A stretch of 64,000 nt of DNA, taken from NCBI RefSeq assembly GCF_007673525.1, contig NZ_VDZU01000001.1, forward strand, positions 1,374,177-1,438,176. Direction: 5' to 3'. Positions 1-9,233 of this stretch are shown here, piece by piece; within the stretch, counting starts at the first letter, position 1, and every line of letters starts with the position of its first letter. The notes under the pieces were generated by a model. It was not told the origin of the DNA, did no database searches, and saw nothing but the letters and a program-made list of their open reading frames with translations. A program made the position numbers and the translations under genes. This DNA is from Fictibacillus phosphorivorans (GTDB lineage: Bacteria > Bacillota > Bacilli > Bacillales > Fictibacillaceae).

Positions 1-100
1 GAGCGATTCAGAAAGCCTGAACGCACTATCCACAAGAGGAACCGACAAAAAATTATGCTTCAGTTGCCCTCATTTGTTATACTTTTGAAGGAAATTAAAA
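1..100 (+). other. Window edge; possible last codons of mnmA
   Basis: No complete gene is visible in these 100 bases. In the third frame positions 3-20 read AIQKA followed by a stop, which could be the C-terminus of the gene upstream. In B. subtilis the gene before yrrB is the tRNA thiouridylase mnmA (trmU), so this may be its tail, but five residues cannot prove it. Confidence 0.2.
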
Positions 101-115
101 GTGGGGGTAATGAAG

Positions 116-775
116 ATGGAACCTTCAAAAGGTCTTGAATACTTACAAAAAGGAAAGTTTGAAGAAGCAGCAAAAAGTCTGGAATCCATGATCGAGGCAG
201 ATCCAGAAAACCCAGTACATTATATTAACTTTGGAAATCTGCTTTCTGCTGTTCATGAACACGAAAAAGCGATTCAATTCTTTGATAAAGCTCTATCGCT
301 CGACGAAAATGCAGTTGCTGCATACTATGGTGCGGGTATTGCCTGCTATCATCTTGAAGAATTCTCTAAGAGTGCAAAATTGTTTCAAGAAGCACTTAAA
401 GGCGGTCTGCAAGATAGTGACACTCACTTTATGACAGGCATGTCGTTCGTTTCACTAGGAGAACATAAGCTTGCATTCCCTTACTTAATGAGAGCAACTG
501 AGCTTAACGATCAAGACCATGAAGCATTGTTTCAATTCGGTCTCTGTCAGGCACGAACAGGGGATATCATGTCTGCATCAACAACCTTTGAAAAAGTTGT
601 TGAGCGCGATGAAACACATGCCGATGCTTGGTACAATCTAGGTGTGACGTATAGTTATTTTGACAAAAACATAGAAGCTCTAGAAGCTTTTAAAAAAGCG
701 TTAGACATCCAGCCTGATCATTATCTTGCAGGGAATGGAAAACGAAATATCGAAAGTAAAAATACCAACCATTAA
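116..775 (+). CDS. yrrB: TPR-repeat protein YrrB
   Basis: A 219-residue protein built almost entirely of tetratricopeptide repeats; successive units of about 34 residues carry the usual small/aromatic pattern (for example AWYNLGVTYSYF near the C-terminus). No signal peptide or membrane segment is seen, so it should be a cytosolic protein-interaction scaffold. It precedes recD2 by 12 bases, as yrrB precedes yrrC in B. subtilis. I use the ATG at 116: a GGGGG ribosome site at 102-106 fits it, whereas the GTG at 101 would consume that site. The partner protein is unknown. Confidence 0.85.
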   Translation: MEPSKGLEYLQKGKFEEAAKSLESMIEADPENPVHYINFGNLLSAVHEHEKAIQFFDKALSLDENAVAAYYGAGIACYHLEEFSKSAKLFQEALKGGLQDSDTHFMTGMSFVSLGEHKLAFPYLMRATELNDQDHEALFQFGLCQARTGDIMSASTTFEKVVERDETHADAWYNLGVTYSYFDKNIEALEAFKKALDIQPDHYLAGNGKRNIESKNTNH

Positions 776-787
776 AGGGGGTGCTTT

Positions 788-3118
788 ATGGCACAGCAGC
801 CTTCTTTTCATTTAGAAGATGATTCGACTGAAATAAAAAAGTATATAAAAGGTACGTTGATCTCTACAATTTATCATCAAACAGAGAGTCTCTATACGGT
901 CGCTAGAATACGGGTTAAAGAGACGAACGAAAATTACAATGAAAAAGAAATCATGATTACAGGCATCCTTCCTCCGTTAAGAGAAGATGAACTTTATGTG
1001 TTTTATGGAAAATTTAAAGATCATCCGAAATATGGTAAACAATACGAAGTTGATCTGTTTCAAAAAGAAATGCCTCAATCCAAAGAAGCGATGATTCAGT
1101 ATCTTTCGAGCGATCTGTTTAAAGGGATCGGTAAGAAGACTGCCGAGCATATTGTAGAAGTCATGGGAAACGATGCGGTCACAAAGCTCTTAGAATCTCC
1201 AGAATATATCAGTCAGATTCCAAAGCTAACAGAAGAGCAAGCTCAAAGTTTGCAAAAATCCCTCATGCAGAATCGAGGATTAGATCAAGTGATGATGGTC
1301 GTTCAACCCTACGGGATCGGACCGCAGCTTGCGATGAAAATCTTTCAAACGTATCAGGATGATGCTGTAAAGATCATTAAAGACGAGCCGTATCGACTGA
1401 TCGAAGACGTTTCTGGAATTGGGTTTCACCGGGCTGATGAAATCGCAAAAGGAAATGGGATGCAAGTCAACCACCCAAAACGAATTCAAGCTGCCTGTCA
1501 GTTCGTGCTTCGTGATCAAGGTACAGACCTTGGACACTCATATCTACCGATGGACGAACTGTTAGAAGGTGTAAGAAAGCTTTTAGCAGATGGAAAGAAT
1601 ACGGTAGATGAGATGAGTATTTTTCGAGAGATTCAAGATATGGAGACTGAGCAACGATTGATCGTAAAAGAAAACGTTGTATATCTGCCATCCCTATATT
1701 TCGCGGAGCGTGGATTTGCTCAAAAAATGAATCAATTATTACATAGTCAGAAAAATGAATATCACATTGAGGATTCAAAATTGGAATCTGAGCTAACAGC
1801 TCTTGAAAAAAGACTCAACATGAAATATGCGAAAAGTCAAAAAGCGGCGATTAAAAAGGCGTTAACCTCTTCTTTAATGGTTCTGACAGGAGGGCCTGGA
1901 ACAGGGAAAACGACCGTAATTAAAGGAATCGTCGAACTTTATAGTGAGATTCATGGTGTAAGTCTAAATCCTGATGATTACCGAGGAAAAAAAGAGTCGT
2001 TTCCAGTTTTACTCGTTGCTCCAACAGGTCGAGCGGCAAAGCGTATGACTGAGTCTACAGGAATACCCGCTCACACGATCCATCGCTTATTAGGATGGAA
2101 AGGTGGAGGTACCTTTGAAAAAAATGAAGATGAACCCATTGAAGGAAAACTTTTGATCGTCGATGAAATGTCGATGGTCGACATATGGCTTGCTCATTCT
2201 TTAGCAAAAGCTCTGCCACCTCATATCCAGATCATTGTTGTTGGGGATGAAGATCAGTTACCATCAGTTGGTCCTGGTCAAGTACTAAAAGATCTACTGC
2301 AAGCACAGCATGTTCCACAATCTCGTTTAGTGGATATTTATAGACAGGCAGAAGGATCATCTATTATCCGGTTAGCTCATGAGATGAAGAACGGAAACGT
2401 GCCTCAAGATCTGCTTGTCCCACAGAACGACAGACGTTTTTTTGCATGTTCCGGTGAACAAGTGTTTCAAGCGATCCTTCAAGTTTGTGAAAATGCGATT
2501 AAAAAAGGATACAGTTCTCGAGATATCCAAGTGTTAGCACCTATGTACAAAGGGCCAGTTGGAATTGATCGATTAAATATGGAACTTCAGCGTCTGTTTA
2601 ATCCCGAGAAACAAAAACAGCGTCAGTTACAGGTCGCAAATGTGTTTTATCGAAAAGGAGATAAGGTGCTTCAGCTCGTCAATCAACCTGAAGATCAGGT
2701 GTTCAATGGTGATATCGGTGAGATCGTTGCTGTTATCTATGCAAGAGAGAACACGGATAAAGAAGATCAGATCGTCATCAGTTTTGATGAGATTGAGGTT
2801 ACGTATAAAAGAAGTGAATTTCATCATTTTACTCATGCATTCTGTTGTTCGATCCATAAGTCGCAGGGAAGTGAGTATCCGATCGTCGTTCTACCTGTCT
2901 TAAAAAGCTACTACCGAATGTTAAAACGGAACTTATTATATACAGCAATAACGAGAAGTAAAGAATATCTGATCCTGTGTGGAGAACAAGAAGCGTTTAC
3001 TTGGGCTGTTGAACGATCAGATGAAACAGAACGATACTCGGGTCTTACTTCCCGACTTCAAGAGACCATACTGGAAAAAGATTTAATGAATGATACCCTT
3101 CTAAACGAAACAAACTAG
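788..3118 (+). CDS. recD2: RecD-like DNA helicase RecD2 (YrrC)
   Basis: A 776-residue SF1B helicase. The N-terminal third holds an OB-like region and helix-hairpin-helix stretches (FKGIGKKTAEHI, GIGFHRADEI). The Walker A motif GGPGTGKTT lies near residues 368-376, Walker B/motif II reads LLIVDEMSMVD, and the C-terminal UvrD-like 2B region carries SIHKSQGSEYP and LYTAITRSKE. This is the RecBC-independent RecD2 form that moves 5' to 3' on single-stranded DNA and acts in repair and replication-fork maintenance. The length matches the family. It is probably cotranscribed with yrrB and ends at a terminator. Confidence 0.95.
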   Translation: MAQQPSFHLEDDSTEIKKYIKGTLISTIYHQTESLYTVARIRVKETNENYNEKEIMITGILPPLREDELYVFYGKFKDHPKYGKQYEVDLFQKEMPQSKEAMIQYLSSDLFKGIGKKTAEHIVEVMGNDAVTKLLESPEYISQIPKLTEEQAQSLQKSLMQNRGLDQVMMVVQPYGIGPQLAMKIFQTYQDDAVKIIKDEPYRLIEDVSGIGFHRADEIAKGNGMQVNHPKRIQAACQFVLRDQGTDLGHSYLPMDELLEGVRKLLADGKNTVDEMSIFREIQDMETEQRLIVKENVVYLPSLYFAERGFAQKMNQLLHSQKNEYHIEDSKLESELTALEKRLNMKYAKSQKAAIKKALTSSLMVLTGGPGTGKTTVIKGIVELYSEIHGVSLNPDDYRGKKESFPVLLVAPTGRAAKRMTESTGIPAHTIHRLLGWKGGGTFEKNEDEPIEGKLLIVDEMSMVDIWLAHSLAKALPPHIQIIVVGDEDQLPSVGPGQVLKDLLQAQHVPQSRLVDIYRQAEGSSIIRLAHEMKNGNVPQDLLVPQNDRRFFACSGEQVFQAILQVCENAIKKGYSSRDIQVLAPMYKGPVGIDRLNMELQRLFNPEKQKQRQLQVANVFYRKGDKVLQLVNQPEDQVFNGDIGEIVAVIYARENTDKEDQIVISFDEIEVTYKRSEFHHFTHAFCCSIHKSQGSEYPIVVLPVLKSYYRMLKRNLLYTAITRSKEYLILCGEQEAFTWAVERSDETERYSGLTSRLQETILEKDLMNDTLLNETN

Positions 3119-3166
3119 AAATGTTCGAGAGATGTAAGATGTCATCTTGTCGGACATTTCTTTTTT
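3119..3166 (+). terminator. Terminator after recD2
   Basis: The arm AAATGTTCGA (3119-3128) pairs with TCGGACATTT (3150-3159) and is followed by a run of T. It begins directly behind the recD2 stop codon. Confidence 0.7.
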
Positions 3167-3265
3167 GTATTTCTAGAAGTCATGATCCTTCAGATATATT
3201 TTCTGTATATTTTCTACAAATTCAGGACACCCTTGTAAAAGTAAAATTTAAAGGAGAGAGAGCAA

Positions 3266-3463
3266 GTGGAATGTCCGAACTGCAGTAGAAAAGATATCGG
3301 TAAAATCGGGGTGAACCAGTATTATTGCTGGAACTGTTTTATAGAGCTTTCCATTGTTAAAGGAAGACTGTCCCTTCATCAGGTGGAAGAAGACGGCTCT
3401 CTAACATCACTCGATGATTTATTTGAAGATCAAGATCTGACTTATAGAGAAAGCACATCATAA
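3266..3463 (+). CDS. Small zinc-ribbon protein (YrzR-like)
   Basis: A 65-residue protein starting at GTG with an AAGGAG site seven or so bases upstream. Its N-terminal half carries CPNC and CWNC pairs (residues about 3-6 and 23-26), a probable four-cysteine zinc ribbon; the C-terminal half is acidic. It lies just upstream of yrzQ, the place where B. subtilis has small yrz genes, so I take it as YrzR-like by position. Function is unknown; the zinc-binding call is inferred from the cysteine spacing. Confidence 0.7.
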   Translation: MECPNCSRKDIGKIGVNQYYCWNCFIELSIVKGRLSLHQVEEDGSLTSLDDLFEDQDLTYRESTS

Positions 3464-3498
3464 AAGAAAACAAATCTCTGATGTCGAGGTGATTTAGC

Positions 3499-3678
3499 AT
3501 GAGCAGGACGATGAGTTCTCTTTTCGCACTTGGTATTGGAGCGGCAACATATGCGATGAGAAATAAGAGGATGTCAAGAATGTCTAAGATGAACTATAAC
3601 CTTTCAGATATAGGTGATCTTTGGACATCACGACGTGTTAAGAAAATACGTAAAAAAGTCGCAAAAGCCATTTATTAA
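3499..3678 (+). CDS. yrzQ: YrzQ family small protein (DUF3918)
   Basis: A 59-residue basic protein with a short hydrophobic stretch near the N-terminus (SLFALGIGAATYA) and a Lys/Arg-rich C-terminus ending in KKVAKAIY. It resembles the YrzQ/DUF3918 family in size, N-terminal MSRTMSSL and position just before yrrI. A GAGGTGA ribosome site precedes the ATG. No function is known; the basic tail suggests membrane or nucleic-acid contact, which is inference only. Confidence 0.65.
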   Translation: MSRTMSSLFALGIGAATYAMRNKRMSRMSKMNYNLSDIGDLWTSRRVKKIRKKVAKAIY

Positions 3679-3686
3679 AGAAAGCA

Positions 3687-3718
3687 AACCCCGTCTCAAA
3701 TAAAGACGGGGTTTTTTA
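3687..3718 (+). terminator. Terminator between yrzQ and yrrI
   Basis: A perfect 10-bp stem AACCCCGTCT / AGACGGGGTT with a 7-base loop and a T run. It ends only about 16 bases before the yrrI start, so yrrI is probably expressed by readthrough or from an internal promoter. Confidence 0.9.
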
Positions 3719-3734
3719 AGAAAAGGGTGAAGAG

Positions 3735-4808
3735 ATGACAAAAGACATTCGAATGAAGTGGGTTTATAGGCTTGCCCTTTCTTTATTATTGTTTTTATGT
3801 TTGTTTCTGTTAATGAAACTTTACCCTCTTTACGAGCCATTATGGAGTGCGATAAAAGGGGTCTTTCTACCTTTTTTTCTTGCTGCACTAATTACATATC
3901 TACTCCATCCCGTCGTGGAATACGTACATGAAAAAGGATTACCTCGCTTTGTTGCGATCTTGAGCATATATATCCTTTTCTTTGGTGGTCTAGGGATTGC
4001 GGCAGTAAAAGGGTTTCCTTATTTCGTTGTGCAGATGAAGCAGCTGTTAGTGAATGTGCCGGTTCTTGCAGAGGATTATAAGGATCTATTGTACCAAGTT
4101 GACAGAGGTACATCTGCACTGCCATATTCGGTACATTCTAAAATCGAAAATTATATTGTGAAAATGGAAAGTAACGCACAGGATGTGTTGACTAATGCCA
4201 TCTTTTCACTAAGAAAGATCGTGGACTATTTCTTCGTTATCATCGTTGTCCCTTTTTTAGTGTTTTATTTTCTAAACGATTTTGAAAAACTGAAAAAAGC
4301 ACTGTGGTACCTCACACCGAGAAAATACCGTTATGAAGGAAAGCACTTATTAAAAGATATCGATCAATCCCTTGGAGGATATATTAGAGGACAGCTGTTT
4401 GTAGGAGCTATACTTGGAGCTGCAGCCATGATTGCTCTATGGATCGTTGGTATGCCATACCCCATACTTTTAGGGCTCGTGATAGCGATAACAGACATCA
4501 TCCCATACTTTGGTCCGATCTTAGGAGCGATACCTGTCGTATTGATCGCACTCACGATCTCTTGGAAGATGGTGTGGATCACAGTTGGCATCATGCTTGT
4601 TCTGCAGTTTATTGAGGGGAACATTCTTGGTCCGTTTATCGTCGGCAAGAATCTGCATATCCATCCTGTGTTTATCATTTTTTCATTACTACTTGGGGGA
4701 GAATTGGCCGGTGTACCAGGAATGATTTTAGCTGTTCCGATTTTTAGTGTGATCAAGGTAGTAATCATACACATCAGGGAACATCGACTTCAATCATCAT
4801 CCGATTGA
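3735..4808 (+). CDS. yrrI: AI-2E family transporter YrrI
   Basis: A 357-residue polytopic membrane protein of the AI-2 exporter (AI-2E, TqsA/PerM-like) family with about eight hydrophobic segments. Family-typical stretches are the PFFLAALITYLLHPVVEY region near residue 40-55, the VPFLVFYFLNDFEKLKK region in the middle, and the C-terminal ITDIIPYFGPILGAIP and EGNILGPFIVG motifs. Substrate is not predictable; some homologues are Na+(Li+)/H+ antiporters. As in B. subtilis it sits directly upstream of alaS. Confidence 0.85.
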   Translation: MTKDIRMKWVYRLALSLLLFLCLFLLMKLYPLYEPLWSAIKGVFLPFFLAALITYLLHPVVEYVHEKGLPRFVAILSIYILFFGGLGIAAVKGFPYFVVQMKQLLVNVPVLAEDYKDLLYQVDRGTSALPYSVHSKIENYIVKMESNAQDVLTNAIFSLRKIVDYFFVIIVVPFLVFYFLNDFEKLKKALWYLTPRKYRYEGKHLLKDIDQSLGGYIRGQLFVGAILGAAAMIALWIVGMPYPILLGLVIAITDIIPYFGPILGAIPVVLIALTISWKMVWITVGIMLVLQFIEGNILGPFIVGKNLHIHPVFIIFSLLLGGELAGVPGMILAVPIFSVIKVVIIHIREHRLQSSSD

Positions 4809-4819
4809 CAAGTAAGAAT

Positions 4820-5097
4820 AAATAAACGTATACTAACGCTAGAAGATCAAAAAATCGCTGAAAGAGAAAAGTACGTTTCAGTCCTTCCAAAAGAGAAAAA
4901 CATCCATCGGCTGAAAGATGTTTTAGGAAGAAGAGAAACAGAAAGCTACTCTGGAGTGCAGAAGGAAAATCTGCCGTTATGCCGCGTTAAGGCTTTAATC
5001 AAGGTGATATGCTTGTATCTAAGCATATAACCAGGGTGGTACCGCGTGAATTCAAACTCTCGTCCCTGTATTTTTTATAGGGATGGGAGTTTTTTTA
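4820..5097 (+). promoter_or_regulatory. T-box leader of alaS (Ala specifier GCT)
   Basis: The invariant T-box AGGGTGGTACCGCG lies at 5033-5046. Stem I features upstream include the AG-bulge-like AAAAGTAC and a GGCTGAAAG distal-loop-like segment. The probable specifier is GCT at 4945-4947, set in the usual GAA-xxx-A context just before the CTCTGGAG closing strand, which is an alanine codon and matches the downstream alaS. The leader ends in its own terminator. Uncharged tRNA-Ala should allow readthrough. The specifier position is read by eye from the pattern. Confidence 0.93.
5054..5097 (+). terminator. T-box terminator hairpin
   Basis: The arm AACTCTCGTCCCT pairs with AGGGATGGGAGTT across an AT-rich loop, followed by a T run. 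This is the conditional terminator whose 5' arm competes with pairing in the T-box antiterminator. Confidence 0.9.
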
Positions 5098-5116
5098 TTG
5101 GCTTTTTTCGTTCGAA

Positions 5117-5319
5117 AGTAGTTGATTTCCTCTCCAGGTTGCTCGCTTTCCATGGGGCGAACGGTGAGCCTCCTGCCGCTTTGCGCCTTTAGGAGTCTCC
5201 ACCTATTCACTCGTCCCATAGGAGTCTCGCACCTTGCGCTCCAATCAACTTACAAGGAAGACAAAAGACATTTAGAAGCAACATTTTGTTTTTCTGTTAA
5301 TGAAACAAAATCAACTACT
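5117..5319. repeat. Palindrome-ended Bacillaceae intergenic repeat in the alaS leader
   Basis: A 12-bp perfect inverted repeat, AGTAGTTGATTT at 5117-5128 and AAATCAACTACT at 5308-5319, bounds this segment. Nested inside is a GC-richer block 5121-5249 that itself begins GTTGATTTCC and ends CCAATCAAC, with AGGAGTCTC repeated at 5191-5199 and 5220-5228. The block resembles a short intergenic repeat I recall from many Bacillus-type genomes. It sits between the T-box terminator and the alaS start codon. An 80-codon open frame across it looks spurious. Confidence 0.7.
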
Positions 5320-5382
5320 AAAAAAACAACCAAGTTTACGAAATCAGTCTTTATATTTATCTAAAAAAGGAGAATGAAAACG

Positions 5383-8019
5383 ATGAGAAATTTGACTTCA
5401 GCTCAAGTAAGACAGATGTTTCTAGATTTTTTCCAGGAAAAAGGTCATGGTGTAGAACCTAGTGCATCCTTAGTTCCGCATGAAGATCCTACACTACTAT
5501 GGATCAACAGTGGTGTTGCAACACTGAAAAAATATTTTGACGGACGTGTGATTCCTGAGAACCCTCGTATTACAAACGCACAAAAATCGATTCGTACGAA
5601 CGATATCGAGAATGTTGGTATAACAGCAAGGCACCATACATTCTTTGAGATGTTAGGAAACTTCTCGATCGGTGATTATTTTAAAGTGGAAGCTATTCTT
5701 TGGGCATGGGAGTTCCTAACGAGTGAAAAATGGATCGGGTTTGATCCTGAAAAACTCTCTGTTACAATCCACCCAGAAGACGATGAAGCATTTGATATTT
5801 GGACAAAACAAGTAGGATTACCTGAAGAGCGTATCATTCGTTTAGAAGGAAACTTCTGGGATATCGGTGAGGGACCGAGTGGACCTAACACTGAGATTTT
5901 CTATGACCGCGGTGAAGCATACGGCAGCGATCCGTCAGATCCTGAACTATATCCGGGTGGAGAAAACGACAGATACCTTGAAGTATGGAACCTGGTGTTC
6001 TCACAGTTCAACCATAATCCAGACGGTACGTATACACCACTTCCTAAGAAGAATATCGATACGGGTATGGGACTTGAGAGAATGGTTTGTGTGATCCAAG
6101 ACACGAAGACGAACTTTGAAACGGATCTTTTCATGCCGATCATCAAAGAAACAGAAAAGCTTTCTGACACGTCTTATGGCTTGAGTACAGAAACAGATAC
6201 TGCATTTAAAGTAATCGCTGACCATGTACGTACGGTAAGTTTTGCGATCGGCGATAGTGCTCTACCATCAAATGAGGGAAGAGGATATATCCTTAGACGT
6301 TTGATCAGAAGAGCGATTCGTTTTGCGAAAAAGATCAACATCAACAAGCCTTTCATGTATGAACTAGTACCAACAGTTGCAGACATCATGGTAGACTTCT
6401 ACCCGGAAGTAAAAGAAAAAGTTCCTTTCATCCAAAAAGTCATCAAGACGGAAGAAGAGCGTTTCCATGAAACGATCAACGAAGGTCTTGCTATCTTAGA
6501 AGATGTTATGGCAAGAGAAAAAGAAGAAGGAAGAAACGTCATCTCTGGAAAAGACGCGTTCAAGCTATACGATACATTTGGTTTCCCATTCGAGCTTACA
6601 CAAGAGTATGCAGCTGAAAACGGAATGGATGTAGATTTAGAAGGCTTTGAGAACGAGATGAAGGCACAACGAGAACGTGCACGAGCGGCGAGACAAGAAG
6701 TAGACAGCATGCAAGTACAAGGTGGGGTTCTTTCTGATATTACCGTAAAAAGCGAGTTCTCTGGTTATGATAACTTAGCAGGAGAATCAAAAATTTTAGA
6801 AGTGCTACAAAACGGTGAACGCGTGGCGATGGTCGCATCAGGAGAAGAAGCTCAAGTTATTTTAGATGTAACACCATTCTACGCTGAGAGCGGTGGTCAG
6901 ATCGCTGACCAAGGAAAAATAGCAGGGAAAGAACTTTTACTTTCAGTAAAAGATGTTCAAAAAGCACCTAATGGACAAAATCTTCATACCGTTGTTGTTG
7001 AGAAAGGCGTTCTTGAAAACAATATTGATGTTTCTGTCGAGGTTGACCCTGAAATTCGTGCAAAAGTTGTAAAGAACCATACGGCTACTCACCTTCTTCA
7101 TCAGGCATTAAAAGATGTGCTTGGAACGCACGTAAATCAGGCAGGATCTCTCGTACAAGAAGGTCGTTTACGCTTTGACTTCACACACTTTGGTAGTATT
7201 TCTACAGAAGAGCTTGAGAAGATCGAAGAGATCGTTAACGAAAAAGTATGGGGTAACATTCCTGTCGAAAAGATGGTTAAAAACATAAACGAAGCAAAAG
7301 CGATGGGAGCAATGGCTCTGTTCGGTGAGAAGTATGGTGAAACAGTACGCGTTGTAAAAGTAGGAGACTATAGTCTAGAACTTTGCGGTGGATGTCACGT
7401 GAATAATACTTCAGAGATCGGTTTGTTTAAGATCGTATCAGAATCAGGGATCGGTGCTGGAACACGCAGGATCGAAGCTGTTACTGGTGAGAACGCGTAC
7501 CGCTTGATGAACGGACAAGTACAGCTTTTAAAAGACACAGCTGCTAAGTTGAAAACGAATCTTAAGGACGTCCCACAGCGAATCGATGCGTTAAACGAGC
7601 AAATTCGTGAGTTGCAAAAAGAGAAAGAATCTCTTGCAGCTAAGATTGGAAATATGGAAGCAGGCAGCCTTGTTGATGAAGTTCAAACGATTAACGGTGT
7701 TTCTGTTATCGCTAAGAAACTAAGCGGCGTGGATATGAACGGCTTGCGTTCAATCGTAGATGATCTAAAGAATAAACTTCAAAGCGGAGTGGTTATCCTT
7801 GGTGCGGAAAACGGCGGAAAAGTAAATATCGTAGCGGGAGTAACAAAAGATTTAGTGACAAAAGGCTATCATGCAGGTAACCTAGTAAAAGAAGTGGCTG
7901 TCCGTTGCGGCGGAGGCGGTGGTGGCCGTCCTGATATGGCCCAAGCTGGAGGTAAAGATCCCCAAAAGCTGCAAGAAGGAATAGATTCTGCAGTTGAAAT
8001 GATCAAAACCGTTTCCTAA
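5383..8019 (+). CDS. alaS: Alanyl-tRNA synthetase
   Basis: An 878-residue class II synthetase that charges tRNA-Ala. The catalytic domain opens with [19 protein letters not shown] and contains [16 protein letters not shown] and the [12 protein letters not shown] motif 2 region. The editing domain carries HTATHLLH and CGGCHV zinc ligands, and the C-terminal DHHA1 region is Gly-rich ([17 protein letters not shown]). I choose the ATG at 5383 because AAGGAG at 5367-5372 is ten bases upstream; the ATG at 5374 is too close. Expression should be T-box controlled. Confidence 0.97.
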   Translation: MRNLTSAQVRQMFLDFFQEKGHGVEPSASLVPHEDPTLLWINSGVATLKKYFDGRVIPENPRITNAQKSIRTNDIENVGITARHHTFFEMLGNFSIGDYFKVEAILWAWEFLTSEKWIGFDPEKLSVTIHPEDDEAFDIWTKQVGLPEERIIRLEGNFWDIGEGPSGPNTEIFYDRGEAYGSDPSDPELYPGGENDRYLEVWNLVFSQFNHNPDGTYTPLPKKNIDTGMGLERMVCVIQDTKTNFETDLFMPIIKETEKLSDTSYGLSTETDTAFKVIADHVRTVSFAIGDSALPSNEGRGYILRRLIRRAIRFAKKININKPFMYELVPTVADIMVDFYPEVKEKVPFIQKVIKTEEERFHETINEGLAILEDVMAREKEEGRNVISGKDAFKLYDTFGFPFELTQEYAAENGMDVDLEGFENEMKAQRERARAARQEVDSMQVQGGVLSDITVKSEFSGYDNLAGESKILEVLQNGERVAMVASGEEAQVILDVTPFYAESGGQIADQGKIAGKELLLSVKDVQKAPNGQNLHTVVVEKGVLENNIDVSVEVDPEIRAKVVKNHTATHLLHQALKDVLGTHVNQAGSLVQEGRLRFDFTHFGSISTEELEKIEEIVNEKVWGNIPVEKMVKNINEAKAMGAMALFGEKYGETVRVVKVGDYSLELCGGCHVNNTSEIGLFKIVSESGIGAGTRRIEAVTGENAYRLMNGQVQLLKDTAAKLKTNLKDVPQRIDALNEQIRELQKEKESLAAKIGNMEAGSLVDEVQTINGVSVIAKKLSGVDMNGLRSIVDDLKNKLQSGVVILGAENGGKVNIVAGVTKDLVTKGYHAGNLVKEVAVRCGGGGGGRPDMAQAGGKDPQKLQEGIDSAVEMIKTVS

Positions 8020-8097
8020 GCTTTCATCTTTCATGTACAATAGAGACAAGAACTAATTTGTCCCTTAAGGGAGATCTTCAGAAAGAGGTGTTCGCCA

Positions 8098-8373
8098 GTG
8101 AGTTCAATGGACAAAACGATGAAGTTTAACTTCAACGAAGAAGATGCTTATAAGACGAATGTAGAAACTGTCCTGTTTTCTGTTTACGACGCCCTGCAGG
8201 ATAAAGGATACAATCCTATCAATCAGATTGTAGGTTATTTGCTCTCAGGGGATCCGGCTTATATTCCTCGTCACAATGATGCGAGAAGCATGATTAGAAA
8301 ACTGGAGCGAGATGAGCTTATTGAAGAGCTTGTAAAATCATATCTATCCACTCAAAAAGAAGGAAGTCGTTAA
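8098..8373 (+). CDS. ireB: IreB family regulatory phosphoprotein (YrzL)
   Basis: A 91-residue protein of the UPF0297/IreB family, first in the conserved ireB-ruvX-yrzB trio. Hallmarks are the [10 protein letters not shown] start and [31 protein letters not shown] core. In Enterococcus the homologue is a substrate of a PASTA-domain Ser/Thr kinase and affects antibiotic tolerance; the role here is inferred by family. It starts at GTG 8098 with an AGAGGTG site, or possibly at the ATG three codons later. Confidence 0.93.
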   Translation: MSSMDKTMKFNFNEEDAYKTNVETVLFSVYDALQDKGYNPINQIVGYLLSGDPAYIPRHNDARSMIRKLERDELIEELVKSYLSTQKEGSR

Positions 8374-8374
8374 T

Positions 8375-8794
8375 TTGACAAAAACACTCGGACTGGATGT
8401 TGGAACGAAGACGATCGGTGTTGCCGTCTCAGATGCACTGGGATGGACAGCACAAGGAGTAGAAACGATACGACGCCGTCCTAATAAGCCAGAAGAAGAC
8501 TATGCAAGGATCCAAGAGCTGATTCAGTTACATGACATCAGTAAGATCGTAGTAGGTCTTCCGAAGAACATGAATGGTACGATCGGTCCCAGCGGAGAAG
8601 CTTGTCAAAACTTTGCTAAAGATATTGAAAGTCTGACAGGTCTTTCGGTTATCCTATGGGATGAGAGGCTGACCACCATGGCAGCTGAAAGAACATTGAT
8701 TTCAGCTGACGTGAGCCGAAAGAAACGAAAACAGGTGATCGATAAGCTAGCAGCTTCGATCATTCTGCAAGGTTATTTGGACAGCCAACAATAA
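8375..8794 (+). CDS. ruvX: Putative pre-16S rRNA nuclease / Holliday junction resolvase-like YqgF (YrrK)
   Basis: A 139-residue RNase H-fold protein with [16 protein letters not shown] at the N-terminus (first catalytic Asp), [14 protein letters not shown] in the middle and [14 protein letters not shown] carrying the second acidic pair. Family members process the 5' end of 16S rRNA in E. coli and were earlier proposed as resolvases. The TTG start at 8375 follows the ireB stop by one base with GGAAG just upstream, suggesting translational coupling. Confidence 0.92.
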   Translation: MTKTLGLDVGTKTIGVAVSDALGWTAQGVETIRRRPNKPEEDYARIQELIQLHDISKIVVGLPKNMNGTIGPSGEACQNFAKDIESLTGLSVILWDERLTTMAAERTLISADVSRKKRKQVIDKLAASIILQGYLDSQQ

Positions 8795-8816
8795 GAAAAG
8801 TAGAGGTGAGCCAATA

Positions 8817-9113
8817 ATGGCAAAAGAAGAACGCGAACGCATCGTTATTCCAGACGAGAATGGTGACGAAAATCTATTTGAAGTTTTATTCAAATTTGAT
8901 GTAGATCAAACAGGAAAATCATACATGGTAACTATACCTGTAGCTGATTCAGAAGATGATGATACAGATGAAGTAGAAGTTTTCCCTTTCCGTTATGAAG
9001 AAAATGGAGAAGAAGACGATCTTGCTCTATTCCCACTTGAGTCTGATGAAGAATGGGACATGATCGAAGAAATGTTAAACACATTTCAAGATGACGAATA
9101 CGAAACAGAATAA
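8817..9113 (+). CDS. yrzB: DUF1292 protein YrzB
   Basis: A 98-residue, strongly acidic cytosolic protein of the DUF1292 family, with Asp/Glu clusters (SEDDDTDEVEVFP, ENGEEDD) and a WDMIEEMLNTF C-terminus. It closes the ireB-ruvX-yrzB operon 22 bases after ruvX behind a GAGGTGA site. The function of the family is not established. Confidence 0.9.
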   Translation: MAKEERERIVIPDENGDENLFEVLFKFDVDQTGKSYMVTIPVADSEDDDTDEVEVFPFRYEENGEEDDLALFPLESDEEWDMIEEMLNTFQDDEYETE

Positions 9114-9126
9114 GTATCAAAAAAAA

Positions 9127-9159
9127 AAGAAGTTGGTTTTCTAACCAACTTCTTTTTTT
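9127..9159 (+). terminator. Terminator of the ireB-ruvX-yrzB operon
   Basis: A 12-bp perfect stem AAGAAGTTGGTT / AACCAACTTCTT with a TTCT loop and T run. The A-rich 5' flank also makes it a possible terminator in the other direction. Confidence 0.92.
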
Positions 9160-9179
9160 ATTCCATTTTACGGCCAATC

Positions 9180-9208
9180 TCGACAATTTCTGCTAGTAAA
9201 CGTATAAT
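9180..9208 (+). promoter_or_regulatory. Sigma-A-type promoter of mltG
   Basis: TCGACA (9180-9185) and a perfect TATAAT (9203-9208) are separated by 17 bases, immediately after the preceding operon's terminator and about 25 bases before the mltG start. Confidence 0.7.
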
Positions 9209-9233
9209 TAAACAGGTGGAAGGGGGAAATACC

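Noticed and set aside
5122..5364. 80-codon open frame in the alaS leader
   Set aside because: It lies over the palindrome-ended repeat, has no ribosome site, and its composition follows the repeat rather than coding sequence.
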